NCBI RefSeq assembly: GCF_035918155.1
Contig: NZ_CP109327.1
Span: forward strand, 7,378,001 to 7,442,000
DNA length: 64,000 bases
DNA from: Streptomyces sp. NBC_01591
Lineage (GTDB): Bacteria; Actinomycetota; Actinomycetes; Streptomycetales; Streptomycetaceae
Direction: 5' to 3'
This document shows positions 1 through 8,479 of this stretch, one piece after another (position 1 is the stretch's first letter; every line of letters begins with the position of its first letter). A program made the translations under genes and the position numbers. The notes under the pieces were generated by a model that saw nothing but the letters and a program-made list of their open reading frames with translations, was not told the origin of the DNA and made no database searches.

Positions 1-13
1 GCTCGGCCGCGGG

Positions 14-988
14 TCAGCCCTTGCGGGAGTTGACCTCTTCGGTGAGCTGGGGGACGACCTGGAAGAGGTCGCCGACGACGCCGTAGTCGACGAGGTCGAA
101 GATCGGGGCCTCGGCGTCCTTGTTGATCGCGACGATCGTCTTGGACGTCTGCATGCCCGCCCGGTGCTGGATCGCGCCCGAGATGCCCGACGCGATGTAC
201 AGCTGCGGCGAGACGGACTTGCCGGTCTGCCCGACCTGGCTGGAGTGCGGGTACCACCCGGCGTCCACCGCGGCCCGCGAGGCACCGACGGCCGCACCGA
301 GGGAGTCGGCGAGCGACTCGATGAGGTGGAAGTTCTCCGCACCGTTGACACCACGCCCGCCGGAGACGACGATCGCGGCCTCGGTCAGCTCCGGACGGCC
401 CGTCGACTCCCGCGGCGTCCGCGAAGTGACCCTGGTCCCCGTCGCCTGCGCCGAGAACGACACCTCCAGCGCCTCGACCGCACCCGCCGCCGCACCCGCC
501 GCCGCAGCCGCCTCCACCGGAGCCGAGTTCGGCTTCACCGTGATCACCGGAGTACCCCGGGAGACCCGGGACCTCGTCGTGAACGACGCCGCGAACGCGG
601 ACTGCGTCGCGACCGGACCCTCCTCACCCGCCTCGATGTCGACCGCGTCGGTGATCAGACCGGAACCGATCCGCACCGCGAGACGCGCCGCGATCTCCTT
701 GCCCTCCGCCGACGACGGCACCAGCACCGCCACCGGCGACACCACCGCGTACGCCGCCTGCAGCGCATCCACCTTCGGCACGACCAGGTACTCCGCGAAC
801 TCCGGAGCATCCACCGTCAGCACCCTCACCGCACCGTGCTCCGCCAGCACCGCGGCCGTACCCGCAGCACCGGCACCCACCGCGAGCGCGACCGGCTCAC
901 CGACCCGACGCGCCAGCGTCAAAAGCTCCAGCGTGGGCTTGCGGACCGCACCGTCCACGTGATCGACAAGAACAAGAACTTCAGCCAT
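14..988 (-). CDS. etfA: Electron transfer flavoprotein, alpha subunit
   Basis: A complete 324-residue EtfA, the usual length. EtfA carries the FAD of the EtfAB heterodimer, which takes electrons from acyl-CoA dehydrogenases and passes them to ETF-quinone oxidoreductase. The N-terminal half is the ETF fold beginning [10 protein letters not shown]. The C-terminal FAD domain shows the family signature region, with GRGV near residue 210, [12 protein letters not shown] and [13 protein letters not shown]. The gene follows etfB on the same strand after a 67-bp gap, with an AGGAG ribosome site about 11 nt before the ATG. Transcription probably starts upstream of etfB at the TetR-type operator pair. 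The acyl-CoA dehydrogenase of the EMC operon 28 kb away is a plausible electron donor (inference). Confidence 0.96.
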   Translation of the reverse strand: MAEVLVLVDHVDGAVRKPTLELLTLARRVGEPVALAVGAGAAGTAAVLAEHGAVRVLTVDAPEFAEYLVVPKVDALQAAYAVVSPVAVLVPSSAEGKEIAARLAVRIGSGLITDAVDIEAGEEGPVATQSAFAASFTTRSRVSRGTPVITVKPNSAPVEAAAAAGAAAGAVEALEVSFSAQATGTRVTSRTPRESTGRPELTEAAIVVSGGRGVNGAENFHLIESLADSLGAAVGASRAAVDAGWYPHSSQVGQTGKSVSPQLYIASGISGAIQHRAGMQTSKTIVAINKDAEAPIFDLVDYGVVGDLFQVVPQLTEEVNSRKG

Positions 989-1055
989 GGGACTTCAATC
1001 TCCTGCGAGTAGCAAAGAAGGGAAGAGGAACAGAGGGACCGGAACCGGAACCCGA

Positions 1056-1841
1056 TCAGATGAACTTCTGACCCGCGAGGAACTCGGCCAGCCGACGCCC
1101 GCCCTCACCCTCGTCCTTCACGATCGTGCCCGCGCTCCGCGCCGGACGCTCCGCAGCCGAATCGACCACCGTCCACGCACCCGCCAGACCCACCTCGTCC
1201 GCCCCGATCCCCAGATCCCCCAGATCCCAGGACTCCACCGGCTTCTTCTTCGCCGCCATGATCCCCTTGAACGACGGGTAACGCGCCTCACCCGACTGGT
1301 CCGTCACCGACACCACCGCCGGCAACGACGCCTCCAGCTGCTCGGACGCCGTGTCACCGTCACGACGCCCCCGCACCACACCACCCTCGACCGACACCTC
1401 GGACAACAACGACACCTGCGGAACACCCAACCGCTCCGCCAGCAACGCCGGAACCACACCCATCGTGCCGTCCGTCGACGCCATCCCGGAAATGACCAGG
1501 TCGTACCCGGCCTTCTCCACCGCCTTCGCCAGCACCAGCGACGTACCCATCACATCACTGCCGTGCAGACCGTCGTCCTCGACATGAACAGCCTTGTCCG
1601 CACCCATCGACAACGCCTTGCGCAACGCGTCCTTGGCATCCTCCGGACCCACCGTCAACACAGTGATCTCCGCATCGTCCGCCTCGTCCGCGATCTGCAG
1701 CGCCTGCTCCACCGCGTACTCGTCCAGCTCCGACAGCAGACCGTCCACATCCTCACGGTCCACCGTCAGGTCATCGGCGAAATGCCGGTCACCGGTGGCG
1801 TCGGGCACGTACTTCACACAGACAACGATCCTCAAGCTCAC
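1056..1841 (-). CDS. etfB: Electron transfer flavoprotein, beta subunit
   Basis: A 261-residue EtfB, the AMP-binding partner of EtfA. I chose the GTG at 1841, giving (M)SLRIVVCVKYVPD. It matches the usual EtfB N-terminus and has AGGAG 8 nt upstream. A longer in-frame reading to 2501 is only the shadow of the divergent TetR gene. Family landmarks are the VCVKYVPD start, the acidic DEYAVEQAL helix, TVGPEDAKDALRKALSMGAD and the SGMASTDGTMG loop. It is the first gene of etfB-etfA. The 5' region holds two palindromic sites (1884-1918) shared with the ccr operon, so repression by a TetR protein is likely. Confidence 0.95.
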   Translation of the reverse strand: MSLRIVVCVKYVPDATGDRHFADDLTVDREDVDGLLSELDEYAVEQALQIADEADDAEITVLTVGPEDAKDALRKALSMGADKAVHVEDDGLHGSDVMGTSLVLAKAVEKAGYDLVISGMASTDGTMGVVPALLAERLGVPQVSLLSEVSVEGGVVRGRRDGDTASEQLEASLPAVVSVTDQSGEARYPSFKGIMAAKKKPVESWDLGDLGIGADEVGLAGAWTVVDSAAERPARSAGTIVKDEGEGGRRLAEFLAGQKFI

Positions 1842-1883
1842 GCCGGCTCTCCTACCTGGGTGTGGTTCGTAGGATGACGATAT

Positions 1884-1918
1884 GGCACTCAGTACCCCCT
1901 GTAAAGGAACCCGGTGCC
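1884..1918. promoter_or_regulatory. Tandem TetR-type operator pair, etfB/tetR intergenic
   Basis: Two 13-bp imperfect palindromes lie between etfB (start 1841) and the divergent TetR gene (start 1950). They are GGCACTCAGTACC at 1884-1896 and GGAACCCGGTGCC at 1906-1918, with centres 22 bp apart (about two helical turns). The same consensus, GGCACT-N-AGTGCC, recurs as a pair at 2679-2714 and at 35339-35373. The placement would let one protein control both divergent promoters. The sites are read directly from the sequence; binding by the adjacent TetR protein is inferred. Confidence 0.72.
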
Positions 1919-1949
1919 AGAATGGGCGTTCCGGTGCTACGTTCCCGGC

Positions 1950-2675
1950 ATGACTGACTCGAGCAGGCCGGCGAAGAAGACCCCGATGCGTGAGGTGCTC
2001 GCCGAGGCGGCATTCCAGCTCTTCCTGGAGCGGGGCTTCGAACGGACCACGGTGGACGACATCGTGGCGCGGGCCGGGGTCGGGCGCCGGTCGTTCTTCC
2101 GGTACTTCCCGTCCAAGGAGGACGCGGTCTTCCCGGACCATGAGCGGTGCCTCGCCGACATGACCGCGTTCCTCGCGGAGGCCGGCGACGTCGAGCCGGT
2201 GGACGTGGTGAGCGACGCGGCCAGGCTGGTGCTGCGCATGTACTCCGCCAACCCCGAGTTCTCCGTCCAGCGGTACCGGCTCACCCGGGAGGTCCCCGGG
2301 CTGCGTACCTACGAACTGTCCGTGGTGCGGCGGTACGAGCAGACGATGGCCGGCTATCTGCGCGGCAGGTACGGCGAATCGGGCGACGGGGCGCTGCGCG
2401 CCGAGGTGATCGCCGCGTCCGTGGTCGCCGCGCACAACAACGGGCTGCGGACATGGCTGCGTTCGGGCGGTGAGGGCGACGCGGAGGCGGCCGTCGATCA
2501 CGCCCTCGGGATGGTGCGCCAGGTGTGGGGGAGTGCGGCGGCCGGGAATGCGCCCATGCCTTCGGCCGACGGTGATGTGGTGGTGATGGTCGCCGCGAAG
2601 GGCGCTCCGATGTGGCGCGTCGTGCAGCAGATCGAGTCGGCCATCGGGCGGGGCTGCCCACTCGGTCCGGCTTGA
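1950..2675 (+). CDS. TetR-family regulator, etf-linked
   Basis: A 241-residue TetR protein, starting at the ATG at 1950 (MTDSSRPAKK). The N-terminal HTH runs over about residues 15-60: FQLFLERGFERTTVDDIVARAG followed by the recognition helix VGRRSFFRYFPSKED. The ligand domain includes YRLTREVPGLR and AHNNGLRTWLRSGGEG. Both stretches have close counterparts (YKLTREVPTLR, AHNHVLRRWLRAGGEG) in the second TetR at 36365-37180, so the two are paralogues with nearly the same DNA-reading helix. It is divergent from etfB across a palindrome pair and followed by another pair, which suggests autoregulation and acyl-CoA-responsive repression (inference). A start at 1914 would run into the operator and is less likely. 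Confidence 0.9.
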   Translation: MTDSSRPAKKTPMREVLAEAAFQLFLERGFERTTVDDIVARAGVGRRSFFRYFPSKEDAVFPDHERCLADMTAFLAEAGDVEPVDVVSDAARLVLRMYSANPEFSVQRYRLTREVPGLRTYELSVVRRYEQTMAGYLRGRYGESGDGALRAEVIAASVVAAHNNGLRTWLRSGGEGDAEAAVDHALGMVRQVWGSAAAGNAPMPSADGDVVVMVAAKGAPMWRVVQQIESAIGRGCPLGPA

Positions 2676-2678
2676 TCT

Positions 2679-2714
2679 GGCACTGAGTGTCTTTACGTTT
2701 CGGCACTGAGTGCC
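2679..2714 (+). promoter_or_regulatory. Second tandem operator pair, upstream of the DUF35 gene
   Basis: Right after the TetR stop codon lie GGCACTGAGTGTC (2679-2691, one mismatch) and GGCACTGAGTGCC (2702-2714, perfect around a central G). Their centres are 23 bp apart. The pair is 64 nt before the ATG of the small zinc-ribbon gene, so it should control that gene separately from the TetR gene. This is the best-formed copy of the motif in the window. Confidence 0.72.
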
Positions 2715-2777
2715 CTATGGTGCGGACGCGCCGACGCGCAGGTGTGGCGCATCCGAGCCGAGCGCAGGGGGTCGAAC

Positions 2778-3161
2778 ATGTCCCATTCGTCAAGTGGCAC
2801 CGTGCAGACGGTGCATGAGGAAGCCGGCCTGCACTACCACCGGTGCCGCTGGTGCGGCACGGCCTCCTTCCGGAGGCTGCTGTGTCCGGTGTGCGCATCG
2901 AGTGATCTGAAGCCCGAACACAGCGCCGGGCTGGGCGTCGTGGTGAGGTCCGGCGTCGTGCACCGCTACACGGAAGCGGCGCGCAACGAGTCCCTCGTCC
3001 GGCTCCCCGAGGGCTTCGTGTTCCGCTGCCGCGTCGTCGGCGCCGCACCGCACCTGGTGGCGGCCGGTGCCCGGGTCCGCCCGGTCGCGGGCGGCGACGC
3101 GGATGCGGGCGAGGTGGTCTTCGAGCTCTGCGAACCACCCGCACACGACGAGTGGTTCTGA
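2778..3161 (+). CDS. DUF35/OB-fold zinc-ribbon protein
   Basis: A 127-residue protein starting MSHSSSGTVQ, with AGGGGG about 7 nt before the ATG. Two CxxC knuckles, CRWC and CPVC about 15 residues apart near the N-terminus, form a rubredoxin-like zinc ribbon. They are followed by a beta-rich OB-fold segment with SGVVHRYTEAARNE and PEGFVFRCRVVG. This is the architecture of DUF35 (COG1545) proteins, which usually sit beside thiolases or acyl-CoA enzymes and bind CoA esters or partner enzymes. No thiolase is adjacent here. The operator pair in front of it ties it to the etf/EMC regulon. The biochemical role is unknown. An upstream in-frame start at 2742 is possible but has no better ribosome site. 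Confidence 0.75.
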   Translation: MSHSSSGTVQTVHEEAGLHYHRCRWCGTASFRRLLCPVCASSDLKPEHSAGLGVVVRSGVVHRYTEAARNESLVRLPEGFVFRCRVVGAAPHLVAAGARVRPVAGGDADAGEVVFELCEPPAHDEWF

Positions 3162-3368
3162 TCGTCCTCGTGGTTCCTTCCGTGTGCAGGCCCCTTCGCC
3201 CCGGCGATCCTCGCCGGAGGCGGGCCCGAAGCGGCGTCGGGTGATCGATAGTCTGCCCGATGGTCGGGGCGGCGGAGGAGCGGTTCTGAACCGACTGGAT
3301 TCTCTCCGGGCCGGTCGGTGAGCGTCATCCGTGCCTCCGCATTCGTTCAAGTGACAAGGAGTCAGGGC

Positions 3369-5174
3369 ATGTTCACCACTCGTCCCACTCTCCAGGGCAC
3401 CTTCGGCATGGTGTCCTCCACCCACTGGCTCGCCTCGCAGTCCGCGATGGCCGTCCTGGAGGACGGCGGCAACGCCTACGACGCGGCCGTCGCCGCCGGC
3501 TTCGTACTCCATGTCGTCGAACCGCACCTCAACGGCCCGGCCGGCGAAGTGCCGATGATCCTGGCGCCGAAGGACGGCGAGGTGCGGGTGCTGTGCGGCC
3601 AGGGCCCGGCCCCCGCGGGCGCGACCGTCGCCCACTACCGCTCCCTCGGCCTCGATCTGGTCCCCGGCACCGGACCGCTCGCCGCGGCCGTTCCGGGCGC
3701 CTTCGACGCCTGGATGCTGTTGCTGCGCGACCACGGCACCCGGACCGTCGCCGAGGTGCTGCGGTACGCGATCGGCTACGCCGAGGACGGCCACGCACCC
3801 GTCGAGCGGGTCGGCCAGACCGTGGAGACCGTCCGCGAACTCTTCGAGACCGAGTGGCAGTCCTCCGCCGACGTGTACCTGCCCGGCGGCAAGCCGCCCG
3901 GACCGGGCGAACTGTTCCGCAACCCCGCGCTCGCCGCGACCTGGCGCCGGCTGATCGCCGAGGCGGAGGGGACCGGCGGCGCGGACCGGGTCGCCCAGAT
4001 CGACGCCGCCCGCACCATCTGGAGCGAGGGCTTCATCGCCGAGGCGCTGGTCCGCCAGGCCGCCCGCCCCACCATGGACACCAGCGGCTCCCGCCACACC
4101 GGCACCCTCACCGCCGCCGACCTGGCCGGCTGGTCCGCGTCCTACGAGGCGCCCGCCACGTACGACTGGAACGGCTGGACGCTCGCCAAGGCGGCGGGGT
4201 GGAGCCAGGGACCCGCCTTCCTCCAGCAGCTCGCCCTGCTCCCCGCCGAGCTGCCGCGGTACGGCAGCGCCGACTACGTCCACCTGCTCATCGAGGGCTG
4301 CAAGCTCGCCATGGCCGACCGCGAGGCCTGGTACGGCGACGCCGCCGACGTACCCCTGGACACCCTGCTCTCGGAGCCGTACAACGCCGAGCGCCGTACC
4401 CTCGTCACCGCCGAGGCCTCGCACGAGCTGCGCCCCGGCAGCCCGGACGGCCGCACCCCCGTGCTCAGCGTCCACGCCCACGCGGTCGCCTCCGGCGAGA
4501 CCGGTTTCTTCGCCATGGGCATCCCGACGGCGGGCGTCGGCGAGCCGACCGTCGCCAAGGACGGCACGACCCGTGGCGACACCTGCCATGTCGATGTGGT
4601 CGACCGCTGGGGCAACATGATCTCCGCCACGCCCAGCGGCGGCTGGCTCCAGTCCAACCCCGTCGTGCCGGAGCTCGGCTTCCCGCTCGGCACCCGGCTC
4701 CAGATGGCCTGGCTGGACGAGGGCCTGCCGAACTCCCTCACCCCCGGCCGGCGCCCCCGCACCACCCTCACCCCGTCCCTCGCCCTGCGCGACGGCGTCC
4801 CGGTGATGGCGTTCGGTACGCCCGGCGGCGACCAGCAGGACCAGTGGCAGGTGCACTTCTTCCTGGCCGTCGCGCTGCGCGCCGGAGTCCGCGGCGGACT
4901 CGACCTCCAGGGCGCCATCGACGCCCCGAACTGGCACAACGACAGCTTCCCGGGCTCCTTCTACCCGCGCGGGATGCGTCCCGGCAGCGTCACCGTCGAG
5001 GAGGGCATGGACCCTGAGGTCGTCGAGGAACTGCGCCGCCGCGGCCATGACGTCACCGTCGGCGACCCATGGTCCGAGGGCCGGATGTGCGCCGTGGCCC
5101 GCGACCCGGAGACCGGAGTGCTCTCCGCGGCCGCCAACCCGCGGGGCATGCAGGGGTACGCCGTAGGACGCTGA
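3369..5174 (+). CDS. Gamma-glutamyltransferase family Ntn-hydrolase
   Basis: A 601-residue GGT-type Ntn-hydrolase. The start at 3369 has AAGGAG 7 nt upstream. Family features are GNAYDAAVAAGFVLHVVEP near residues 34-51, GPAGE at 56-60 and VPGAFDAW around 109. The GDTCHVDVVDRWGNMISAT block holds the expected processing and catalytic Thr (T405), and FGTPGGDQQ comes later. Known family members self-cleave before that Thr and hydrolyse or transfer gamma-glutamyl groups, acting on glutathione in many bacteria. Streptomyces use mycothiol, so the substrate is uncertain. I see no clear signal peptide, so it may be cytoplasmic like the YwrD group. Transcribed alone. Confidence 0.85.
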   Translation: MFTTRPTLQGTFGMVSSTHWLASQSAMAVLEDGGNAYDAAVAAGFVLHVVEPHLNGPAGEVPMILAPKDGEVRVLCGQGPAPAGATVAHYRSLGLDLVPGTGPLAAAVPGAFDAWMLLLRDHGTRTVAEVLRYAIGYAEDGHAPVERVGQTVETVRELFETEWQSSADVYLPGGKPPGPGELFRNPALAATWRRLIAEAEGTGGADRVAQIDAARTIWSEGFIAEALVRQAARPTMDTSGSRHTGTLTAADLAGWSASYEAPATYDWNGWTLAKAAGWSQGPAFLQQLALLPAELPRYGSADYVHLLIEGCKLAMADREAWYGDAADVPLDTLLSEPYNAERRTLVTAEASHELRPGSPDGRTPVLSVHAHAVASGETGFFAMGIPTAGVGEPTVAKDGTTRGDTCHVDVVDRWGNMISATPSGGWLQSNPVVPELGFPLGTRLQMAWLDEGLPNSLTPGRRPRTTLTPSLALRDGVPVMAFGTPGGDQQDQWQVHFFLAVALRAGVRGGLDLQGAIDAPNWHNDSFPGSFYPRGMRPGSVTVEEGMDPEVVEELRRRGHDVTVGDPWSEGRMCAVARDPETGVLSAAANPRGMQGYAVGR

Positions 5175-5237
5175 GCGGCCACTTCCCCGACATGACCAGG
5201 TCGTCGGCATCCCGGCGCAACGTGATTGGCTGGGGGC

Positions 5238-6065
5238 ATGATCGATGAATTCCTGGCCGGAGACCTGACCGAGGTCGAGGCGGCGGTACGCGCAGCGGCC
5301 GCTGCCGAGATCATGCCCCGCTTCCGGCAGCTCGCCGCGCACGAGATCGTCGAGAAGAGCGGCCCGCACGACCTCGTCACCATCGCCGACCGTCTCGCCG
5401 AGGAACACCTCACCGCATCCCTGACCAGGCTTCTGCCCGGCTCGGTCGTCGTCGGAGAGGAGGCGGTCCACGCCGACCCGAAGGTGTACGACGCCCTGGG
5501 CGGCGACGCACCCGTGTGGATCGTCGACCCGGTCGACGGCACCCGCCAGTTCGTCCGCGGCGAACCGGGCTTCTGCACCCTGGTCGCCCTCGCCCACCGC
5601 GGCGAACTCCTGGCCTCATGGACGTACGCCGCGGCCCTGGACGAGATGGCCATCGCGGTCCGCGGCCGCGGCGCCACGCTCAACGGCAAGCCGATACGCT
5701 CCGGCTCACCCGCCCCCGGGGCCGTTCTGCACGTGGCGATGTCGCACCCCGACTACACCACCGACGCCCAGAAGCGCGCCCTGCTCGGCCTGCGCACCGA
5801 GGGGATCGAGGCACGCCCCTGCGGTTCGGCGGGCCTCGAGTACCTCGCCATCGCCCGTGGCGACCAGGACGCGGTCGCCTTCAACTGGGAGTACGCCTGG
5901 GACCACGCGGCGGGCCTGCTGCTGGTCACTGAGGCGGGCGGCGCCCAGGCCACCCTCTCGGGCGCGCCGTTCCGCATCGCCGGCGGCAACGCCCTGCCGT
6001 TCACTGCGGCCCGCGACGAGGAGACCGTCGAACGCGTCCTCCAGGCGCTCCGCGACGGAGCCTGA
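5238..6065 (+). CDS. Inositol monophosphatase-family phosphatase
   Basis: A 275-residue Mg-dependent sugar-phosphatase fold. The metal-site motifs are present: the GEE loop near residue 75, WIVDPVDGTRQF (motif 1, DPVDGT) near residue 95, and WEYAWDHAAG (motif 2, WDxAAG) near residue 218. Family members hydrolyse inositol-1-phosphate, histidinol-phosphate or related small phosphates. Nothing nearby fixes the substrate, and histidinol phosphatase is an alternative. It starts 63 bp after the GGT gene on the same strand, possibly from its own promoter. Confidence 0.85.
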   Translation: MIDEFLAGDLTEVEAAVRAAAAAEIMPRFRQLAAHEIVEKSGPHDLVTIADRLAEEHLTASLTRLLPGSVVVGEEAVHADPKVYDALGGDAPVWIVDPVDGTRQFVRGEPGFCTLVALAHRGELLASWTYAAALDEMAIAVRGRGATLNGKPIRSGSPAPGAVLHVAMSHPDYTTDAQKRALLGLRTEGIEARPCGSAGLEYLAIARGDQDAVAFNWEYAWDHAAGLLLVTEAGGAQATLSGAPFRIAGGNALPFTAARDEETVERVLQALRDGA

Positions 6066-6078
6066 CCGGGACCCCCGG

Positions 6079-6957
6079 TCAGGCGAGGAGTTCGCGGGTC
6101 AGCGCCGCGAGCCGGGCTCGGGCCCGCGGATCGTACGCCTGCTCGTGGGCGGGGGTGTCCGTGAACCGGTCGAAGTATCTGCCGGTGACACCGGACAGGG
6201 CCGGGTCGGTGATCAGCCGGACGGTGGGGCGTACGCCCTCCTCCACCGGGAGGGCCGGCGTGAGCCCGTACTCCCGCACGCCCCGGGTGTCCATCAGATG
6301 CGCCGGGTGCAGGGCGTTGACCGTGACCCCGCTGCCCGCGATCCGGTCCGCCAGATCAAAGGTCGACATGATCAGTGCGAGCTTGCTGCGGCAGTACGCC
6401 TCCAGCCCCTCGTAGCCGCGCTCCATCATGACGTCGTCGAAATCGACGGGCGCCTGGCCGATCGAGGCCACGTTGACCACACGGGCGGGCGCGGACGCGG
6501 TGAGCAGCGGCAACAGCTCACGGGTCAGCAGGCACGGCGCCAAGTGGTTCACCGCGAACCGGAGTTCATGGCCCTGGCGGCTCACCTCGCGCCGGAGCGG
6601 AGCGGCGCCGCCACCCGCCACGGCATTGTTGACCAGGACATCGAGCCGGGGCTCCCGCTCGCGGACCGCGGCGGCCATGGCCCGGACACGGTCCAGGTCG
6701 GCCAGGTCCGCGAGATAGGTGCACACAGTCGCTCCGGACCCGGCCGCACGCACTTCGGCGGCGGCTTCGTCCAGCCGGGCCCGGTCCCGGCCGTGCAGCA
6801 GCAGCGTCGCGCCCCGGCGGGCCAGGTCGAGTGCGAGCCGACGGCCCATTCCCTGGGTGGCACCGGTGACCAGGACGGTCTTGTCGAAGGTGGAATCGGG
6901 TCGGGCCCCTGCGGCACGGGTCCCGGTGGCGCGGTTCTCCATCGCGTGAGTCTCCAT
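6079..6957 (-). CDS. Short-chain dehydrogenase/reductase
   Basis: A 292-residue classical SDR. It shows the NAD(P) loop TGATQGMG near residue 31, LVNNAV, NVASIG and the catalytic YCRSK pair. The start at 6957 (METHAMENR) fits the divergent promoter; ATG 6942 is an alternative that would trim five residues. The sequence resembles the retinol-dehydrogenase-like SDRs common in Streptomyces, whose substrates are unknown. It is divergent from a MarR gene across a 72-bp gap that holds a perfect palindrome, so the MarR protein probably regulates it. Confidence 0.85.
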   Translation of the reverse strand: METHAMENRATGTRAAGARPDSTFDKTVLVTGATQGMGRRLALDLARRGATLLLHGRDRARLDEAAAEVRAAGSGATVCTYLADLADLDRVRAMAAAVREREPRLDVLVNNAVAGGGAAPLRREVSRQGHELRFAVNHLAPCLLTRELLPLLTASAPARVVNVASIGQAPVDFDDVMMERGYEGLEAYCRSKLALIMSTFDLADRIAGSGVTVNALHPAHLMDTRGVREYGLTPALPVEEGVRPTVRLITDPALSGVTGRYFDRFTDTPAHEQAYDPRARARLAALTRELLA

Positions 6958-6969
6958 TGATTGAGTTAT

Positions 6970-6983
6970 ATCAAGGTCTTGAT
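6970..6983. promoter_or_regulatory. MarR-type operator between SDR and marR genes
   Basis: ATCAAGGTCTTGAT is a 14-bp palindrome with 6-bp arms and a 2-bp spacer, midway between the divergent SDR (start 6957) and MarR (start 7030) genes. Small symmetric AT-rich sites in divergent intergenic regions are typical MarR autoregulatory operators. Binding is inferred. Confidence 0.6.
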
Positions 6984-7029
6984 GCAACATCCAGACTTGA
7001 CCGATGACCGTGCCTGTACGCTCGCCGCC

Positions 7030-7461
7030 ATGGGAATGACCGCCGACGAACGCCTGGGTGCGGACATCAAGCGCGCGGAGCAGGCACTCATGGCGGCCAA
7101 GAGCGCCGCTCTCAAGGACGCGGGTCTCACCGTCGCCCAGTACGCGGCGCTGTTCGCCCTCGCCGACAACCCCGGGATCTCGGGCGCCGCGCTGGCGCGA
7201 ACATGCCTGGTCACACCGCAGGCGATGGCGGCGGTGCTGAAACACCTCGAAGAGCGCGGCCTGGTCGTCCGGTCGGTGCACCAGTGGCATCAGAAGATGC
7301 TGGAGACCCGGCTCACCGAAACGGGCCGCGAAACGCTCCGGCTCGCCGACGAACAGGCGGTACGGATCGAGCGTCGGCTGGCCGACGAGTTCACCCTGGA
7401 GGAACGGGACGCTCTGCGAGCCCTGCTCGCGCGCTGCGTCACGGTCATCCGGCAGGACTGA
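7030..7461 (+). CDS. MarR-family regulator
   Basis: A 143-residue MarR protein. I chose ATG 7030 (MGMTADERL). An earlier in-frame start at 6961 would overlap the operator and the SDR gene's start region. The winged HTH lies at about residues 35-95: TVAQYAALFALADNPGISGAALARTC, the recognition segment VTPQAMAAVLKHLEERGLV, and a wing with MLETRLTETGRE. It probably represses itself and the divergent SDR gene. The inducer is unknown. Confidence 0.87.
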   Translation: MGMTADERLGADIKRAEQALMAAKSAALKDAGLTVAQYAALFALADNPGISGAALARTCLVTPQAMAAVLKHLEERGLVVRSVHQWHQKMLETRLTETGRETLRLADEQAVRIERRLADEFTLEERDALRALLARCVTVIRQD

Positions 7462-7528
7462 GCGGTCGGGGCGCGGGGCACCCGCACACGGGCCGCCCGG
7501 CGAACAGGGCCGGCCCCCCGCCCCCGTC

Positions 7529-8392
7529 TCAGCCTTCTCCGCCGCCCGCCGCAAGGACCGAGCGAACGTCCCGCACCAGCTCCGCCGCCCGCTCCACCGC
7601 CTCCGGGTCCAGGCCCCGCAGCGCCTCGCCGATCCGTTCGGTGTAGTGCGCGGGGGTGTCCGGCAGGGCGGCTGCCGCGGCCGACGCGCCCTTCTCGTTC
7701 AGGCACCAGGTGCGGTGGTGGGCATGGAGGGACTGGGTGAGGATGCCGAACGCCCGTGACAGGCACAGCGAGACATGGAGCGTGTCACCGCCGGGAGCCG
7801 ACTTGCGGGCGGCGTCCACCGAGAAGTCCGCCTCCCAGGACGCTTCGACGAGCGCGGTGCGCAGTGGCTCCGGATAGTTCCGGGTCTCCTGCTGAAGCGC
7901 CGTCAATTCCCCTTGGGTATCGGCGAGTACGCGCCCCAGCGCCACCTCGCCGGGGTACGCGGGGGACCAGAACCCGAGCGGGTGCCCGGGCTGCACGCCC
8001 ACTTCGAAGCGCCCCTCGCGGCAGTCCGCCCAGACCGCCTCCACCCGGTCCAGATCCCGCAGGATCCAGTCCACCGGGACGCCGTCCACCCGCAGCCAGG
8101 CCCCGCCGTCGACCCACGGCCCCCATCCGCCGGGACCGGCGACCTCGGCGGGGGAGCCCTGCACCTCGGACGCCAGCGCGGTCAGTGCGGCCACGTCGGG
8201 GGAGCCGCGGTAGTACACGCCCAGATCCCAGTCGGAGTCCGGACGGTGGGTGCCACGGGCCCGGCTGCCGCCCAGTGCGACGGCCCGGATGCCGGGCTGT
8301 GCGGTGAGCCGGGAGGCCATGTCGGCAATATGGGCGGGCACGGCTGGTTCGCCGGCCGCCCGGGGCGCGGCCTGGGAGTTCGGTGTGTTCAT
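7529..8392 (-). CDS. Nucleotidyltransferase-domain protein
   Basis: A 287-residue protein with a polymerase-beta-type nucleotidyltransferase core, GGSRARGTHRPDSDWDLGVYY near residues 41-61. It contains the GS...G helix and the DSDWDL metal-binding aspartates. The C-terminal half is helical and resembles the accessory region of aminoglycoside-nucleotidyltransferase-like proteins. The substrate is unknown. Its start at 8392 gives MNTPNSQAA, and it diverges from the FAD oxidoreductase across 87 bp. Confidence 0.8.
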   Translation of the reverse strand: MNTPNSQAAPRAAGEPAVPAHIADMASRLTAQPGIRAVALGGSRARGTHRPDSDWDLGVYYRGSPDVAALTALASEVQGSPAEVAGPGGWGPWVDGGAWLRVDGVPVDWILRDLDRVEAVWADCREGRFEVGVQPGHPLGFWSPAYPGEVALGRVLADTQGELTALQQETRNYPEPLRTALVEASWEADFSVDAARKSAPGGDTLHVSLCLSRAFGILTQSLHAHHRTWCLNEKGASAAAAALPDTPAHYTERIGEALRGLDPEAVERAAELVRDVRSVLAAGGGEG

Positions 8393-8479
8393 CGCGCGGA
8401 GACCATACCCGCGACCGTGCTGTCGGTGCCTCGGAATATCCTGGGTGTCCTGGCCGTCGGCTGACGAAGGAGTCCGAAG

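Noticed and set aside
1842..2501. A 220-residue N-terminal extension of EtfB
   Set aside because: The extension is antisense to the TetR gene and lacks EtfB homology. The GTG at 1841 has a good ribosome site and gives the normal length.
2790..5597. A 935-codon open frame on the minus strand opposite the GGT and phosphatase genes
   Set aside because: It overlaps two well-supported genes throughout. Its composition is Gly/Asp/Ala/Arg-rich, with no recognisable domain. Such frames arise from high third-position GC.
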